The notes under the pieces were generated by a model. It saw only the letters and a program-made list of their open reading frames with translations, was not told the DNA's origin and made no database searches. A stretch of 64,000 nt of DNA from the NCBI GenBank assembly GCA_009801085.1, contig VNWV01000006.1, positions 496,001-560,000 on the forward strand, in the 5' to 3' direction. A program made the position numbers and the translations under genes. Shown here piece by piece: positions 10,884 through 21,324 of the stretch (its first letter is position 1; each line of letters starts with the position of its first letter). This DNA comes from Lasiodiplodia sp. COLG20. Its lineage: Eukaryota > Ascomycota > Dothideomycetes > Botryosphaeriales > Botryosphaeriaceae.

Positions 10884-11217
10884 TTATGATCCCTGCGCAG
10901 TGTGGGATGAGTCACCAGTGCTACTGGAGCCGGTGAAGGTTCGGGTTGGAATTGGGATCGAGTTGCTCCTATTCGCCGAGTTGAATGTGCCAAGCTCGAT
11001 CTGTAGTCCAATTGTGGTTATTTATAGTTCAAGTCTGTAGAATTGTAGGAGTAAAGCGAACCTGTGGAGTTTGAGCTTGAGTTCCACTTGCTTGCTGACC
11101 TCCCTTCCTACAATGGTAGATTGTAGCTCCAACACCCGCGCCTGTCAATATGACACCGGCACCCGTCAATGCAACACCTGTGACTGCTGTCGGGTCAACA
11201 CTACTGTTGTTTCCCAT
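10884..11217 (-). CDS. small single-TM protein with tandem LTGAGV repeat
   Basis: Not a recognised family. ATG at 11217 begins MGNNSS, which fits an N-myristoylation signal (Gly2, Ser6). A hydrophobic Gly-rich segment of about 25 residues follows, holding a direct repeat (ALTGAGV, ILTGAGV), then YHCRKGG and a polar Gln/Thr-rich tail. Read straight through, it ends at 11029 with 62 residues. If a 61-nt intron (11061-11001, donor GTTCGC, acceptor CTACAG) is removed, the frame stays open to 10884 and gives 90 residues with an Asn/Ser-rich end. The donor is weak, so both forms are possible. It lies between HET debris and an NLR gene; a small membrane effector or signalling partner is conceivable but unproven. 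Confidence 0.4.
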
Positions 11218-12465
11218 ATTTTTTTTGAAGGAGAAGGTATAGATAAGGTCCAGGACTTGAGGAAATTAGATGTTTTAACGTAAGTGCTAATATTGTAGCG
11301 CTAATAGTAGTCAAAAAAGACTTAGAGTTAAAGATAAGAGAAAGTAATTACGGTAGAGGTAGGCAATAGAAGGAATTTATAATTTCAGTTAGATTTAATA
11401 CTAGACGAGGCTGGCATAAGAGACTGTTAAATTCCCCACTTTTTCGCCAAGAAATATTGGGGAGTATATGATATGTAGAAAAGAATCGTATGCCAATTAG
11501 GAGATGACAACTCTCTATGTGGCTGAAATTGTTGTTCAGCTGCACGAGGCTTAGTCAGACCTTATCCTATTATAGAATTATATAAGAGAAGTAAGACGAA
11601 CGTAGCATAAGACTGTTGGCTCTTCTATCTTCCGCCCCGCTTACCTTAATGCCGGTTTTACTAGGGCTATAAGGCTATCGTATATGGTTGGAACACGTAT
11701 TATCATCTGCAGAACGCAGTCGATGATCCAAGGCGCCTAGTCGGCCGAGATCTGGGCAGCTGATAACTTGGACGGATTCATCGGCACCATTATTGGCTAG
11801 ACGGGACTTAGCCTCCCGAGAGAGCTCGACAGTCCGTTAGGTTTGGTCCCCCTGCCGCCAGCTTTACTACCCCGCTCAGCCTCGTTGCGGTCACACTGCA
11901 GTTGTTTTCCTCAGCCTTGCGCTTCACGTCCCCACCTGGGTGCTAATGGATATCTAAGTGGCTGATCGCAAACGAGCAAGGCAATTGTACCGATGTGACA
12001 AAGCCGCACGGGCAGGGAATCTCGCACGGAAATACGGGAGTCGGGCGTAGCCTCAATATATTCCCGTCATCTAGCATGTATAGGGCTGTGCTAACGTTTT
12101 GCAGACCTTCATTAAAGTAGCCGCGTTTCCGCCGGGTCGGGCCGCCGGGTAAGCTAAGCGGGACGAAATGGACTCCAGGCTTTGCATGTATAACCGGTTA
12201 TAGATTCCCATTTTCGATATAGCTGTCTGATGTTATTCTATTGCGCCATGATTCCAACACCTAGGCACTTTCTACAGAAGCTGAGGCGCCTACCAGTGTG
12301 TTGAAACCACAATGGATTTGTTGAAGTAGCAAGTCATATGCTAGTCACGTGTTCAAGCCTTAGTCTTTGTATATATATTCACTCGTTATCCAGGAGTGTA
12401 ATAGTTAACTTACTTCCTTTCCTTCTACCCTCATTATTGCCTCCTCGAGTATTATTCAATAAGTA
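11218..12465. other. non-coding, partly AT-rich accessory DNA
   Basis: No gene recognised. 11280-11420 is rich in TA dinucleotides, as expected of DNA altered by repeat-induced point mutation; the part from about 11690 is mixed in composition. Probably decayed repeat DNA, but no transposon protein could be read. Confidence 0.45.
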
Positions 12466-12830
12466 GAAAGCGCCAGCACCCACGGCATCTTCTACGCCGC
12501 CCCGCTGATCGCCGCAGCCCGCAAGCGCGGCCTGTTGCCCGGAATGCGCTACCGCGGGCACCGCGAATTCCTCATCTGGGGCGCCATCGAAGGCGTAGCT
12601 ATTATACAAGACATCCCCCTACACGCCCTCCGCGATGCATGCGCGCGCGACGTCGGCCTCGCCGACCTGCTCGGGCTGGACGACATCGATACCGGGCAGA
12701 ATGCGTGCGTTAACAGCATCCGCAAGGCGCTGCTGGGTCAGGAAGTCTTGTTAGATGCCGCGGCGGGACGCACGTTGGGGAGGTTGGGCGCCGTGTTCGG
12801 GGTTGGCGGGAAGAAGGCAGGGGTCCCAGC
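12466..12830 (+). pseudogene. truncated orphan ORF fragment, unknown protein
   Basis: An open frame follows a TAG at 12463-12465 and contains protein-like sequence: THGIFYAAPLIAAARKRG, GMRYRGHREFLIWGAIEG, IPLHALRDACARD, and a final AAGRTLGRLGAVFGVGG. Its composition is clearly more GC-rich than the AT-rich DNA on both sides. There is no ATG at a sensible start; the first internal Met is in PGMRYRG. After about 12830 the frame runs into inverted-repeat DNA. I do not recognise the family. It looks like the C-terminal piece of a conserved fungal protein whose 5' part was lost. Confidence 0.4.
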
Positions 12831-12834
12831 AAGC

Positions 12835-12975
12835 GCAAGCGGCTTGACAAGCGATCAATCAATCGGCTTGCAAGCGGGCATTTTAGGCCCGCTTGATCGA
12901 TTTGCCAAGTTTAAGCGCTTGAGCTTACAAATGGGGAAAAATACCCCGCTTAATTGCAAGCGCTTGATAAGCAGA
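12835..12975. repeat. nested inverted repeats built on CAAGCG / CGCTTG
   Basis: A dense palindromic block. CAAGCGGGC (12871-12879) pairs perfectly with GCCCGCTTG (12887-12895) around a 7-base loop. The flanking sequence continues the dyad imperfectly (CAAGCGC... on the left against ...AAGCGCTTG on the right), and AAGCGCTTGA recurs again near 12950-12970. It resembles the terminal region of a DNA transposon or a MITE rather than a terminator. Confidence 0.5.
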
Positions 12976-13115
12976 ATTAGAATAAGAGAGTATTTTATAA
13001 AATAAATAGTATAAATCGCCGCTTAGATAGTATATTATAAGTAAAAATATATATAAAACGAGTATTTAAAAGCGTACGTTATTAGAAATATATAGTAGAA
13101 AGTAGTAGTACTTCT
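12976..13115. other. AT-rich tract, RIP-like
   Basis: About 140 bp dominated by TA steps (ATATATATAAAAC, TATATTATAAG), sharply unlike the GC-rich ORF 150 bp to the left. This is the composition left by repeat-induced point mutation in filamentous fungi. Called by eye; no RIP index was computed. Confidence 0.45.
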
Positions 13116-13518
13116 CGTTTGAAGACCGCCAGCTGGCGAACCATGCCGGATGCGCTGAGAATCCGGGCTCGAGATTTCAGTCTCGACAGCTCTCCAAAAG
13201 GCTAGGCATTGCTCGCAAAGCATTTTGTAGTCGGAACGTAGACGAAGAAAGCAGCAGGATACCGCAGGTTGAAGAAACGAGGAGGGCGAGTAATGCTGAA
13301 AGCCTTGCTGCCCCACTGTTTGGCGCTTACGCATATTACCAAGCCAGTGATGCAGGGGCTGGAAGCTCGCACAGTTGGAGCTTGTATAACGAACCACGGC
13401 ATATATAGACTAGCAGGTAGTAACGGATACTATTAGACAAAGACCAGGTGTACCATCATCCTCAGTCAACTAGTAGTCAGTAAGGCCTTCTTATAACATC
13501 TTGGTCATCTACTCTGCC
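13116..13518. other. intergenic upstream of 5S rRNA
   Basis: No coding feature recognised. Fungal 5S genes use internal promoter elements plus short upstream boxes, which cannot be pinpointed here. Confidence 0.4.
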
Positions 13519-13638
13519 ACGTACGACCATAGGTCGCAGAATGCAGGGCTTCCCGTCCGCTCAGCCGTACTTAAGCTGCGAACCGGCCGATTAGTACTCA
13601 AGTGGGTGACCATTGGGGAATCCCGGCTGTTGTACGTT
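13519..13638 (+). rRNA. 5S rRNA: 5S ribosomal RNA
   Basis: A 120-nt match to the fungal 5S pattern: ACGTACGACCATAGG at the 5' end, AGGGCTTCCCGTCCGCTCAG, CCGTACTTAAGC, GGGTGACCA, then AATCCCGGCTGTTGTACGT. The first and last bases pair (ACGTACGAC with GTTGTACGT). Helix II is intact with compensatory bases (TCGCAG with CTGCGA), so the gene looks functional rather than a relic. A T-run follows at once. Single dispersed 5S genes, separate from the rDNA array, are normal in Pezizomycotina. Confidence 0.95.
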
Positions 13639-13642
13639 TTGC

Positions 13643-13652
13643 TTTTTTTTTT
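13643..13652 (+). terminator. RNA polymerase III terminator of 5S rRNA
   Basis: Run of ten T on the sense strand starting five bases after the 5S 3' end, as expected for polymerase III termination. Confidence 0.85.
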
Positions 13653-14040
13653 GTGCGGGTAAGCACAGGCCTTGTTTTGCTCTTTGCGAATTCTGCCGGT
13701 ATTGCTCCACGGGAAAACCAACGCCGAAGGAGCTAAATGCAGTGCTCTATATCCTCCATGACTTCCATTGTAAGAGTTAGATAGTGTATAGTCTTCAACA
13801 GCTTGCTGGTAGATTCCCACAATCATAGCTGGGTGCTTTTTCTGTTCGACGTGATATTTAGTACATCCCTCGTGCCAAAATGAAGCATGATCAGTTCTTT
13901 CATTCTTGAGAGTATACATGTGCTTTACTTAAAATATCAAAATGAGAGGCCAGAAAACGGTCTATTGCAAGCATCAGAGAAACTAATCAAAAAAAAAAAA
14001 TCAAAGAACGATGCAGACAAACCTGCACACTTTCTCAGTA
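13653..14040. other. spacer between 5S rRNA and the NLR 3' end
   Basis: No feature recognised beyond an A-run at about 13990-14000. It probably contains the 3' UTR of the NLR gene. Confidence 0.45.
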
Positions 14041-17000
14041 TCAGTCCAACACCGGTAGCTCTTTCATGTCAGACGGTAGATTCACCCACTCCCTGGCTTG
14101 GGCATCATAGAGTTTTAGCTCAATAGCCCAGTCTTTGAATGATTTCTTCTGTGCGTCCGTGGCCAGTACGTCTGCCTCTGTCCAAAAAGGAAACATCAAG
14201 CGCACTGTGGCCGCCCTATTTCTCTCTCGTGCCTTCCTTAGCGGAGTGAATCCCCGATAGCCTAGTTTTCTTACTTCAGTGACTGGTATCAGGCGCTTCG
14301 TGATCTCTGTATGGCTGTTCGCGGCTGCATAGTGCAGAGGAGTGTCCCCGAAGGTATCGGGACGGTTAGGGTCACTGCCCCAGGCCAACAGGAGTTCAAC
14401 TTGTGCCAGCTTCCCCTTTTCAGCCGCCCAATGCAAAGGTATCTTGAGAAACTCCAGTCCGATGCGGTGCACAAAGTTCAGCGCCCCGTCCCTTCGGAAG
14501 ATCGGCCACCCGAGCATCTCGACAATACGGCACGAAGTCTCGGATTCTGCTCTGTGGAAAGCTCGGCGAGACACAGTTGCGTCCAAAGCCGTTTGGCCGT
14601 ACTGGTTGACTAGGTTCACGTCAATTCCCTTAGTCACCATTATGCTGACGATCTGATCCATGTTGTTGATGGCTGCGTAGTGTAACGGCGTGTTTCCGTA
14701 TCCATCGAATGACATCTGAGTTACATGATCTCTGCATTCAATGATCCGTCCCACTGCGTCGACATCCTTATCACGGACAGCTTTGTGGAGGGCACTGAGG
14801 CGCTCGGGTCCATGCTTTATGGCACTGCGTTCGCGCAGCATCTTGCGGATTTTTTCGTCGGTGGCCTCATCGGACGGACGTGTGGCATTGTTGTCCAGCG
14901 CGTCAGGATCAGCACCGTAATTCATCAAGATATTGGCCATTTTAAGATCGTTCTTGAGGCAGGCTCTGAAAAGCGGGGTCCGATTGAGGTCGAAATCTCG
15001 AGAGTTGACATAAGCTCCGAAATTTAGGAGCAATCGCGCAATTTCATGATTCTGCCGCCCAACCGCCTCATGTAATGCCGTAGACCCCCGGCCGTCAAAT
15101 CGTTCAAAGTCGATTCGAGGGTGGTGTATGATAGCCTTCGCAATTTCGTTGTAGCCTTGACGAATTGCAATCAGAAGGGGAGTAAAACCTTGATTGTTTG
15201 CCAGATTCACGTCAACGATGTCCCTGCTTAGTAACAGCTCCACAATGGCCAGGCTTTTGACATTGGCAGCAAAGTATAATGTCGTTCGCCCATATTTGTC
15301 TTTGAATAATTCTCGCGACCGGTCGATGCGGATCTGATTCTCGAAGTTCTCCCGCAAGTCAAAGTGTGCCAGGATGTGAACTGCGTGATATGCACCCTGA
15401 GATTGGAGGCGATCAATACAATTGATGCTGCGCGATAATTTCGTGTGGTCAGAAATAAATGCATCGACCATCTTTGACAAATGGCTGTCGGATCCCGCCA
15501 TTCGAACATGCGAGCCCCAGTTCCGCGAGGCATATTCAAAAAACGATGTACCTTCCCCTTCCAGTTTATGGGGAACCTCTCCATGCGAAAGGTAAATCAA
15601 ACATTTCTCAGCAAGGTTAGTATGGCAGTTGGAGAAAAGTTTGTGCTCGTGTTTCCTCAAGTAGTCGTGCACCGTTTCGTGAGAGAAATGTAGTAAGCCG
15701 CCTTGTTGTCCGATGGCCACGAGTCCCTTGCAGGAACTCAGCAATAGCTTTTCTGGAACAAGGTCGTCCTCAAAGAACGCTTTGTCCTTTGAGTCAACAG
15801 CGAGGGCGTGTCGCACACCGTTTGCGCTGATAGGTTCGAAGGCGTAGAGTAACCAAGGAAGAGTTTCAAAGGCTCTGCTCTTGTTCCGATATCTCTGCAT
15901 GCGATTGATCATATCATCATATGCCTTGTCCATGGTGTCTGGAAGCTCCTTCAGTACTCTTCGTACCTCTCTCTGAGTCTGGCTTTCAAAAAGAGCATCA
16001 AGAGAGAGACGGATCATCAAGAATCTGTGGCAAAGGTTGGTCAAGGTTCTACAGAAGAGTCTACCCCACACTCACCTTTTCTGGGCAGCCTTGACAATTG
16101 TGTTCAGCATATCATCGATGAACTCGTTGGAAAGACTTCGTTCGCGGACCCAGTGATCATTCTCTTCCAGCTCTTTCCCAAGAATCTTGCGCATGTCGTC
16201 CTCGTCAGTGTCGATATCTAGTCTCGTTGCATTTGGAATGGCATGCCAACATCTTGAAGTTGACAAAAACTTGACCTTGACCTTTGGCAATAGTTTTTGC
16301 AAGTCTGCCATTTTCTCAAGCAACAGATCACGCAATCTCTCATCTGCCTCGTCCAAAGCATCTACCAGCACAAATACTTTGGAGAAAGAAGACGCTTGAG
16401 CCATCAGAAAGGCTGCGTAATCCTCTCCTGTAGGCTTAAGGCCATTGACATATTTTGACTGATATGTTTCGATCAGGTCAGTGGAGGGGCCTCTTCCGAG
16501 TTCGGCCATTTGCCGCACAAAATTGGCAGAAAGCGCCGACCAGCTTTGGTGGTCAGGTTGATTGAAGTCAAGGTAGACTGCAACCACTGCGGTATCCAGA
16601 CTTGAGTATTTTTCTTGCAGATGATCGTATAAGATTGAGCTGGGTAGAGTCAGCATTGGGGGACAGACCCGAGTTGTTTGAGGACTCACACAAGTAAAGT
16701 CTTGCCAACCCCAGCTGGTTCGACGTCAGCGGTAGTTCTAAGCCTAATAAGAATTCAACTTACCACCACCAACACAGGCGAGGATATTGGAAGGGCCTTC
16801 AATCCATTCGAGAAGTTTTGGATTGTTGAGGAACGCTGACCCTGTACCTGTGTGCCTCTTGTCGCGATTGTCTTGCTGCTTGTGGTGGAAGTCGGGAGGC
16901 CAGATCCAGTCAAGCATTTCTCTCCTTTCGGCCTCTAATTCAGAGTAAGCCTATGCCTCAAAATGTAATGCTACCCTAGGGAGACTCGCTAGCTGCATAT

Positions 17001-17498
17001 TTAACCATAGGGCTGATTTTTTCGTCCACGCCACGTATCTTCTCGTTAGTCTCTTTTGTCAATAATCTGACTCCAATCAGCTTCTAGCGTGTAAAGAGGC
17101 TCGACTGAAAAATACCCGTTAGAATACTCAAGAACCAGAGTACACGTGGTTTTGAGACGCCCAATAGCCTCGAGTGATTCTTTGACATCGCTCTTTTCAA
17201 TCGGCCATCCGAGATCTCGAAGACGAGACTTCTTGGATAGTTTCTCCTCCATTGACTTCAGCCTCTGACTGAAATCGGCCAAAGACGTCTTCAACTTGGT
17301 CTCGATGGTGGCATCTTGCTTCTCTTCCTGATCCAAAGCGTCTCTAACGTCATTTAGGATACCTATTAGGCTGCCGACCTCTTCGAACAGTCTTCTCCGT
17401 TCCTTTGGTGCATTTCTGATGGTATTCAGGTGCCCAAAAAACGACGTAGATAGCTGGATAGCGGCGACCACAGCACCGAAAGCCTCCAAGCCCGACAT
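14041..17498 (-). CDS. NLR-type protein: fungal STAND N-domain, NACHT, ankyrin repeats
   Basis: Fungal NOD-like receptor, a class used in non-self recognition and programmed cell death. Six exons (17498-17116, 17066-17006, 16950-16764, 16714-16690, 16639-16076, 16024-14041) join to 1067 residues with all phases consistent. The N-terminal ~130 residues (MSGLEAFGAVVAAIQLS onward) match the fungal STAND N-terminal (HeLo-like) type. The P-loop GGAGVGKT (about 209-216) is split by an intron and rebuilt exactly by splicing; Walker B is VLVDALDE (about 309-316). A winged-helix-like part with YLRKHE follows. Ankyrin repeats run from about 650 to 1035, for example GNTPLHYAA and GDTPLHYAA. The donor GTTAAA at 17005 is weak, and unspliced sequence there contains stops, so exons 1-3 need RNA support. 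Ligand and effector are unknown. Confidence 0.85.
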
Positions 17499-18544
17499 TT
17501 CGGAGTTACAGTTCCACCTTCGAAAGACAGAGTGGCAGGTTTCAGGGACCACGAAACGTATTCTGAAAAGTAGTTATTGATCCTGAGCATGGGACGGCTC
17601 AACGAAACGGCAGCCCCGTGCGGGGTAATCCGAACAGTCGCAGGGTGGATGGCCGTCTCGCAAGGCTAGGCTGTCCAGGATTAATAATAAATAGATTGGG
17701 GGCTTAAATTCACTTGCCGAAAATCACCGCGACACAGAGTGAGCGGTGTTGGGAACGGTGTACCGGTCCTTCTAGCAGGACACACGCTCATGAAAGGGAT
17801 TAAAAAGGTTTTCAAGGGGGAAAAGAGAGATGTGGAAGGAGAGCGACATTTCATATACTGAGAGGAAGTCGTGCATGATCCTTTCGAACCGCCGCCAATA
17901 GCGTCGGACAGCCAACACATGCAATATATATTAGGGCACAGTCAGCTCGTAAACAGCGCTGCACAGCCCAGCTGCACTTACGTTAGAAACAGGAAAGGGG
18001 AAAATAATCTACATACTTGCTAAAAAGGGGACCTACAAGATAATAGCACAGAGTTTCTGTCATGCGGTTAGTGGAAGAGGCCAGGAATTTCCACCTGCGC
18101 CCCATCGCATTGCAGCTATCTGTTGCCTTGTCCATCACAGATGGAAAGATCTTGGGTGGAGGCCTCTAGTGAGACTAAACTCATCCTGATCACATACGTA
18201 GGCATAGCGCAGCCTGTGAATTAATATGATATACTGAGAAAAGAGCCTACTCCAGGCAACACCCAGCATCGCCCCCCGCATGACCAAGGAAAGGCAACAG
18301 CTATCGCAAAGGAGAGAAAGAAAACTTACACCACTTCTGCTCTCCATTAACCGGTCCAATAATTAAAAAAGAAAAGAAAAGGGCTTTCTCCGTGCGACCC
18401 TCACAAACACCCCAGCCTTGACAACCCTCCATACCACACAGCACTCGCACCTCCCCACCATATTAACACGCCTCAACTGGCCCACCCTCACGCTCACTCC
18501 CAACGATCAATTCCAACCAACCGTCACTCCACTCCACCACCGCC
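17499..18544. other. upstream region of the NLR gene
   Basis: About 1 kb with no recognised coding sequence. The right end, near 18400-18544, is C-rich and lies beyond the stop of the GPI protein gene, so it includes that gene's 3' UTR. Confidence 0.45.
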
Positions 18545-19249
18545 CTACAGCCCCGCCGCCCACGCCAACGGAAGCAGCAACAGTGTCAACCCCTGCAAGC
18601 GAACGACGACACGCATGGCGCCACCAGCCGTCTGCACGGTCGGCGTCCCAGCCGCCGCCGTCAGGGTACCGTTAGAAGGCGGGTATGACGCGGGCGTGTA
18701 GATCGTGGTGCTCGTGCTCGTGCTCGTGCTCGGCAAGACTGTTTCGACGGACGTCTCGGTAGTCGTGATCGGGGGTATGGGCGTCGGGGTGGTCGAGGGA
18801 GAGGAGAAAGAGGGCAAGGCCGAAGAGGAGGTGGTGTTCTGGGCGGCGGTGGCGGTGGCGCCGTCGGCGTCGGCGGTTGTGGCGATGAGGGTTGTGGAAG
18901 GGGATGATGGAGTGGTCGTGATGGTCACGGTGGGGGCGTTGGTGATGGTGGTGATTATGGTGTGGCAGGTTCCGGTGAAGCTGTTGATGGGCGTCGTCTG
19001 GGTGATGGTTAGGATGACGCTTGTGGTGGAGGTGTAGGAGGGTGAGATGGTAGTGGTTAGGAAGGTCGTTTCTGGTTGTGTTGGAGAAGTGCTGAAGAGG
19101 GGGTGTTGCTGTACCGAAGATGTTGCTAATTCGACCGTTCGGGTGCGGGTGCTCGTGCTCGTGATGGTTGAGTTGATCAAGGATGTTGTTGAATCCGCTC
19201 GCACCAGGAGTGCTGCAGACATCAGAGCGAGAGTTGATAAAACGAACAT
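18545..19249 (-). CDS. Ser/Thr-rich GPI-anchored cell-surface protein
   Basis: Single-exon 234-residue protein. It starts with a signal peptide (MFVLSTLALMSAALLVRA), continues as an almost pure Thr/Ser/Pro mucin-like stretch with few N-glycosylation sequons (NST, NTT, NGT), and ends in a hydrophobic tail (LTLLLLPLAWAAGL) after small residues (TAGGAM), as for GPI attachment. It is likely O-mannosylated and placed in the wall or plasma membrane. No enzymatic domain is present. Low complexity prevents family assignment. The ATG at 19249 is the only one before the signal sequence. Confidence 0.8.
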   Translation of the reverse strand: MFVLSTLALMSAALLVRADSTTSLINSTITSTSTRTRTVELATSSVQQHPLFSTSPTQPETTFLTTTISPSYTSTTSVILTITQTTPINSFTGTCHTIITTITNAPTVTITTTPSSPSTTLIATTADADGATATAAQNTTSSSALPSFSSPSTTPTPIPPITTTETSVETVLPSTSTSTSTTIYTPASYPPSNGTLTAAAGTPTVQTAGGAMRVVVRLQGLTLLLLPLAWAAGL

Positions 19250-19718
19250 GATGGTGAAACCAATTGATGAATAGGCCGAGGAAAATGAGACACTGTCCGC
19301 GTGGACTCTGCATCAGGCGGCTGGGAACATTTATGGTGGATGACAATTGTTGTTTGCTAGAGGCTGTTTAACGTGGTACAAAGATCCTGATGACCTGTGC
19401 AAGCGTGCGCCAGTTGTGGATGGTAGTCTATCCATCTGGGGTATATTTGGTACGTGGGGAAAATCATTAGTGTTGCTACGTTGGTAATTTGCCGCAGCCG
19501 GTCGTTTGCGCGGGTTGCGAAGATACACAGGGCGAATGACACCGTCCAACGGAACCAGGGTTAATACTCTCGATAATTGTCACACAAGACGGCTTTGATA
19601 GCGACGGGCCCTGTCCCCAAAGGCCCCTGGTTTGGGCAAATTCTAATATCTTTTCCTTAGGAGCTCTCGTCAGTTCCACAGCTGTGCCCCGACACCACCT
19701 CGTAATCTCAGCGTCCTC
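19250..19718. other. intergenic
   Basis: Promoter side of the GPI protein gene and 3' side of the next minus-strand gene. No feature recognised. Confidence 0.45.
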
Positions 19719-20544
19719 TCACTGGATCGGAGGATCTACTCGCCGAAGGCCAACCACTCTTGACATGCGCTGCTCCAGGTTCCAAATCCGGTCGTCCATG
19801 ACCTGGAAGTCCCTCTCCATGCCTCTTACAATTCTGCACGAAAAGTTAGCTGACCGCACTCCCAATGACGCTGAAAACCTACAAGCAAGCCTCTCCGACT
19901 TCCTTTGCGATTCTTCTCGTCTCCAACCTCGACAATTGCGACATCATATCGACGACTGCGCCCTTCCGATTTAACCACAGCCAGCGCTCCCTGTAGCCGG
20001 TCGTGCGATATTCGGTCTTGTAATACTCCTCGTCGTCGGACGGGGCATAGCCCTCGCCGTTCCTCACGTGCGGGTCACGGAACCTCGACTCGACGTCGTC
20101 CCTCAGGAACGGCTGCTCGAGGACCCTAAAGTCACGGATCATGTTGCGCACGGCCTCGCGCATGACGCGGGTGCTCTGGTCGTCGTCGTGCAGGTCCTTC
20201 ATGTCGGGATAGTAGCCGTGGTAGCTGTGGCCGTCGCCGTACCAGTGCTCGCTCCGCCGCCTGTTCTTCTCGTCAGGGCCGCCGCGCGGGCTGCCCTGGA
20301 AGCTGCCGCGGCGGCGCTGCCAGCGGCGCACCTTGCGCAGGTGGGCGCGCTCCTCGTACAACCCTTGCTTGAGGTTGCCTAGCAGGTCGGAGATCTGGGT
20401 CGAGGCGCCGAGGAAGGTCTGGATGTTCTCCCACGTGACGCGCAGGAAGGTTGCGATGGTGAGGGCGAAGCCGATAAAACCGAAGAGGGTGCTGACGAAT
20501 GAGATTGGCGAGAGTTCCGAGGTTTTGGAGATGGTCACGCCCAT
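19719..20544 (-). CDS. conserved fungal one-TM protein, function unknown
   Basis: Two exons (20544-19883, 19833-19719), separated by a clean 49-nt intron with a GCTAAC branch site, give 258 residues. The N-terminus MGVTISKTSEL leads into one transmembrane segment (FVSTLFGFIGFALTIATFL). A cytoplasmic-looking region rich in Arg, Asp and Tyr follows, with ERWLWLNRKGAVVDMMSQLSR near the end and a short predicted helix (DRIWNLEQRM) at the C-terminus. An upstream in-frame ATG at 20613 would add 23 residues; I prefer 20544 because the MGVTISK start directly precedes the TM segment. I do not recognise a named domain. Confidence 0.75.
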
Positions 20545-21324
20545 GGTGGCAGGGATGCGGGAAGGATGTAAGGTGTGTCTTTCCGAGAAAAGGGTAAGTT
20601 GGGGCCACGCCATGGAATTAAAGCAGATGCGAGAGCAATGCTACGTACGTCTATTGGAGGGCGTGGGTTGATGCGGAGCAGCTTCACAGCCTTATCGGAC
20701 GGGCATCCATCAAGGGCAGGTCAAGCGGACAAGCGACTGGCACGGGTTGCAAGGAAAGAGAGACGCTGAAGAGATGGATGGAAACCAAGGACGTATATGT
20801 ATCTCTGATTCTGCGACATGGCGGAGGGCTGAAAGCGATTGCGGCGTCATGGCGGCGTTTTGGGCGCAAATGGCAAGCAGATCTGGGAGGTGTCGCGGGT
20901 AGGTATGGTCATGAGGGCTAGCGACATGACCGGAGGGCGGGCACGAGGGAGCTAAGCTCGAGCTAAAGAGGGTGCGTGCTGACAGGGCAACGGGCGGCGG
21001 GCGGGGAGGCTGGTAATGGAGGGCGAGCAGCGGCGTGAGGCCGCGACGCAGCGCATTTTTCACGCAGCTTGAGCGCGTTGTGGTGGTTGCGATGATAGTG
21101 TTTCGGAGGCTCGGGCGGGGCACACGCGTCTGGGGACAGCCGGGGCGCGGCGCCGCTGGGCTGGGCGCGAGGCTGAGCGTTGAACGTCGTCACTGCCAAG
21201 CGCCGAGGCATGGCGAGCAATGAGCAGTGCCTCCTTCGCCAACACTTCTTAACTGAACCTCTCCGCTCTGCTGACTGCGCGAACCCCCACGTCACTTCCA
21301 CCTGGAGCTCCCCCACTCTGCGCC
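20545..21324. other. divergent promoter region
   Basis: Shared upstream region of the minus-strand TM protein and the plus-strand zinc-ribbon protein. No other feature recognised. Confidence 0.5.

Noticed and set aside
12835..12975. The CAAGCG palindrome block as a CRISPR array or bacterial terminator
   Set aside because: The window is fungal nuclear DNA, the units are inverted rather than direct, and there are no regular spacers.
13509..13919. Minus-strand open frame over the 5S region
   Set aside because: It is antisense to an intact 5S rRNA gene and has no protein similarity I can recognise.
18672..19346. His/Asn-rich minus-strand frame overlapping the GPI protein
   Set aside because: It is the out-of-frame reading of Thr/Ser codons; the other frame has a signal peptide and GPI signal.
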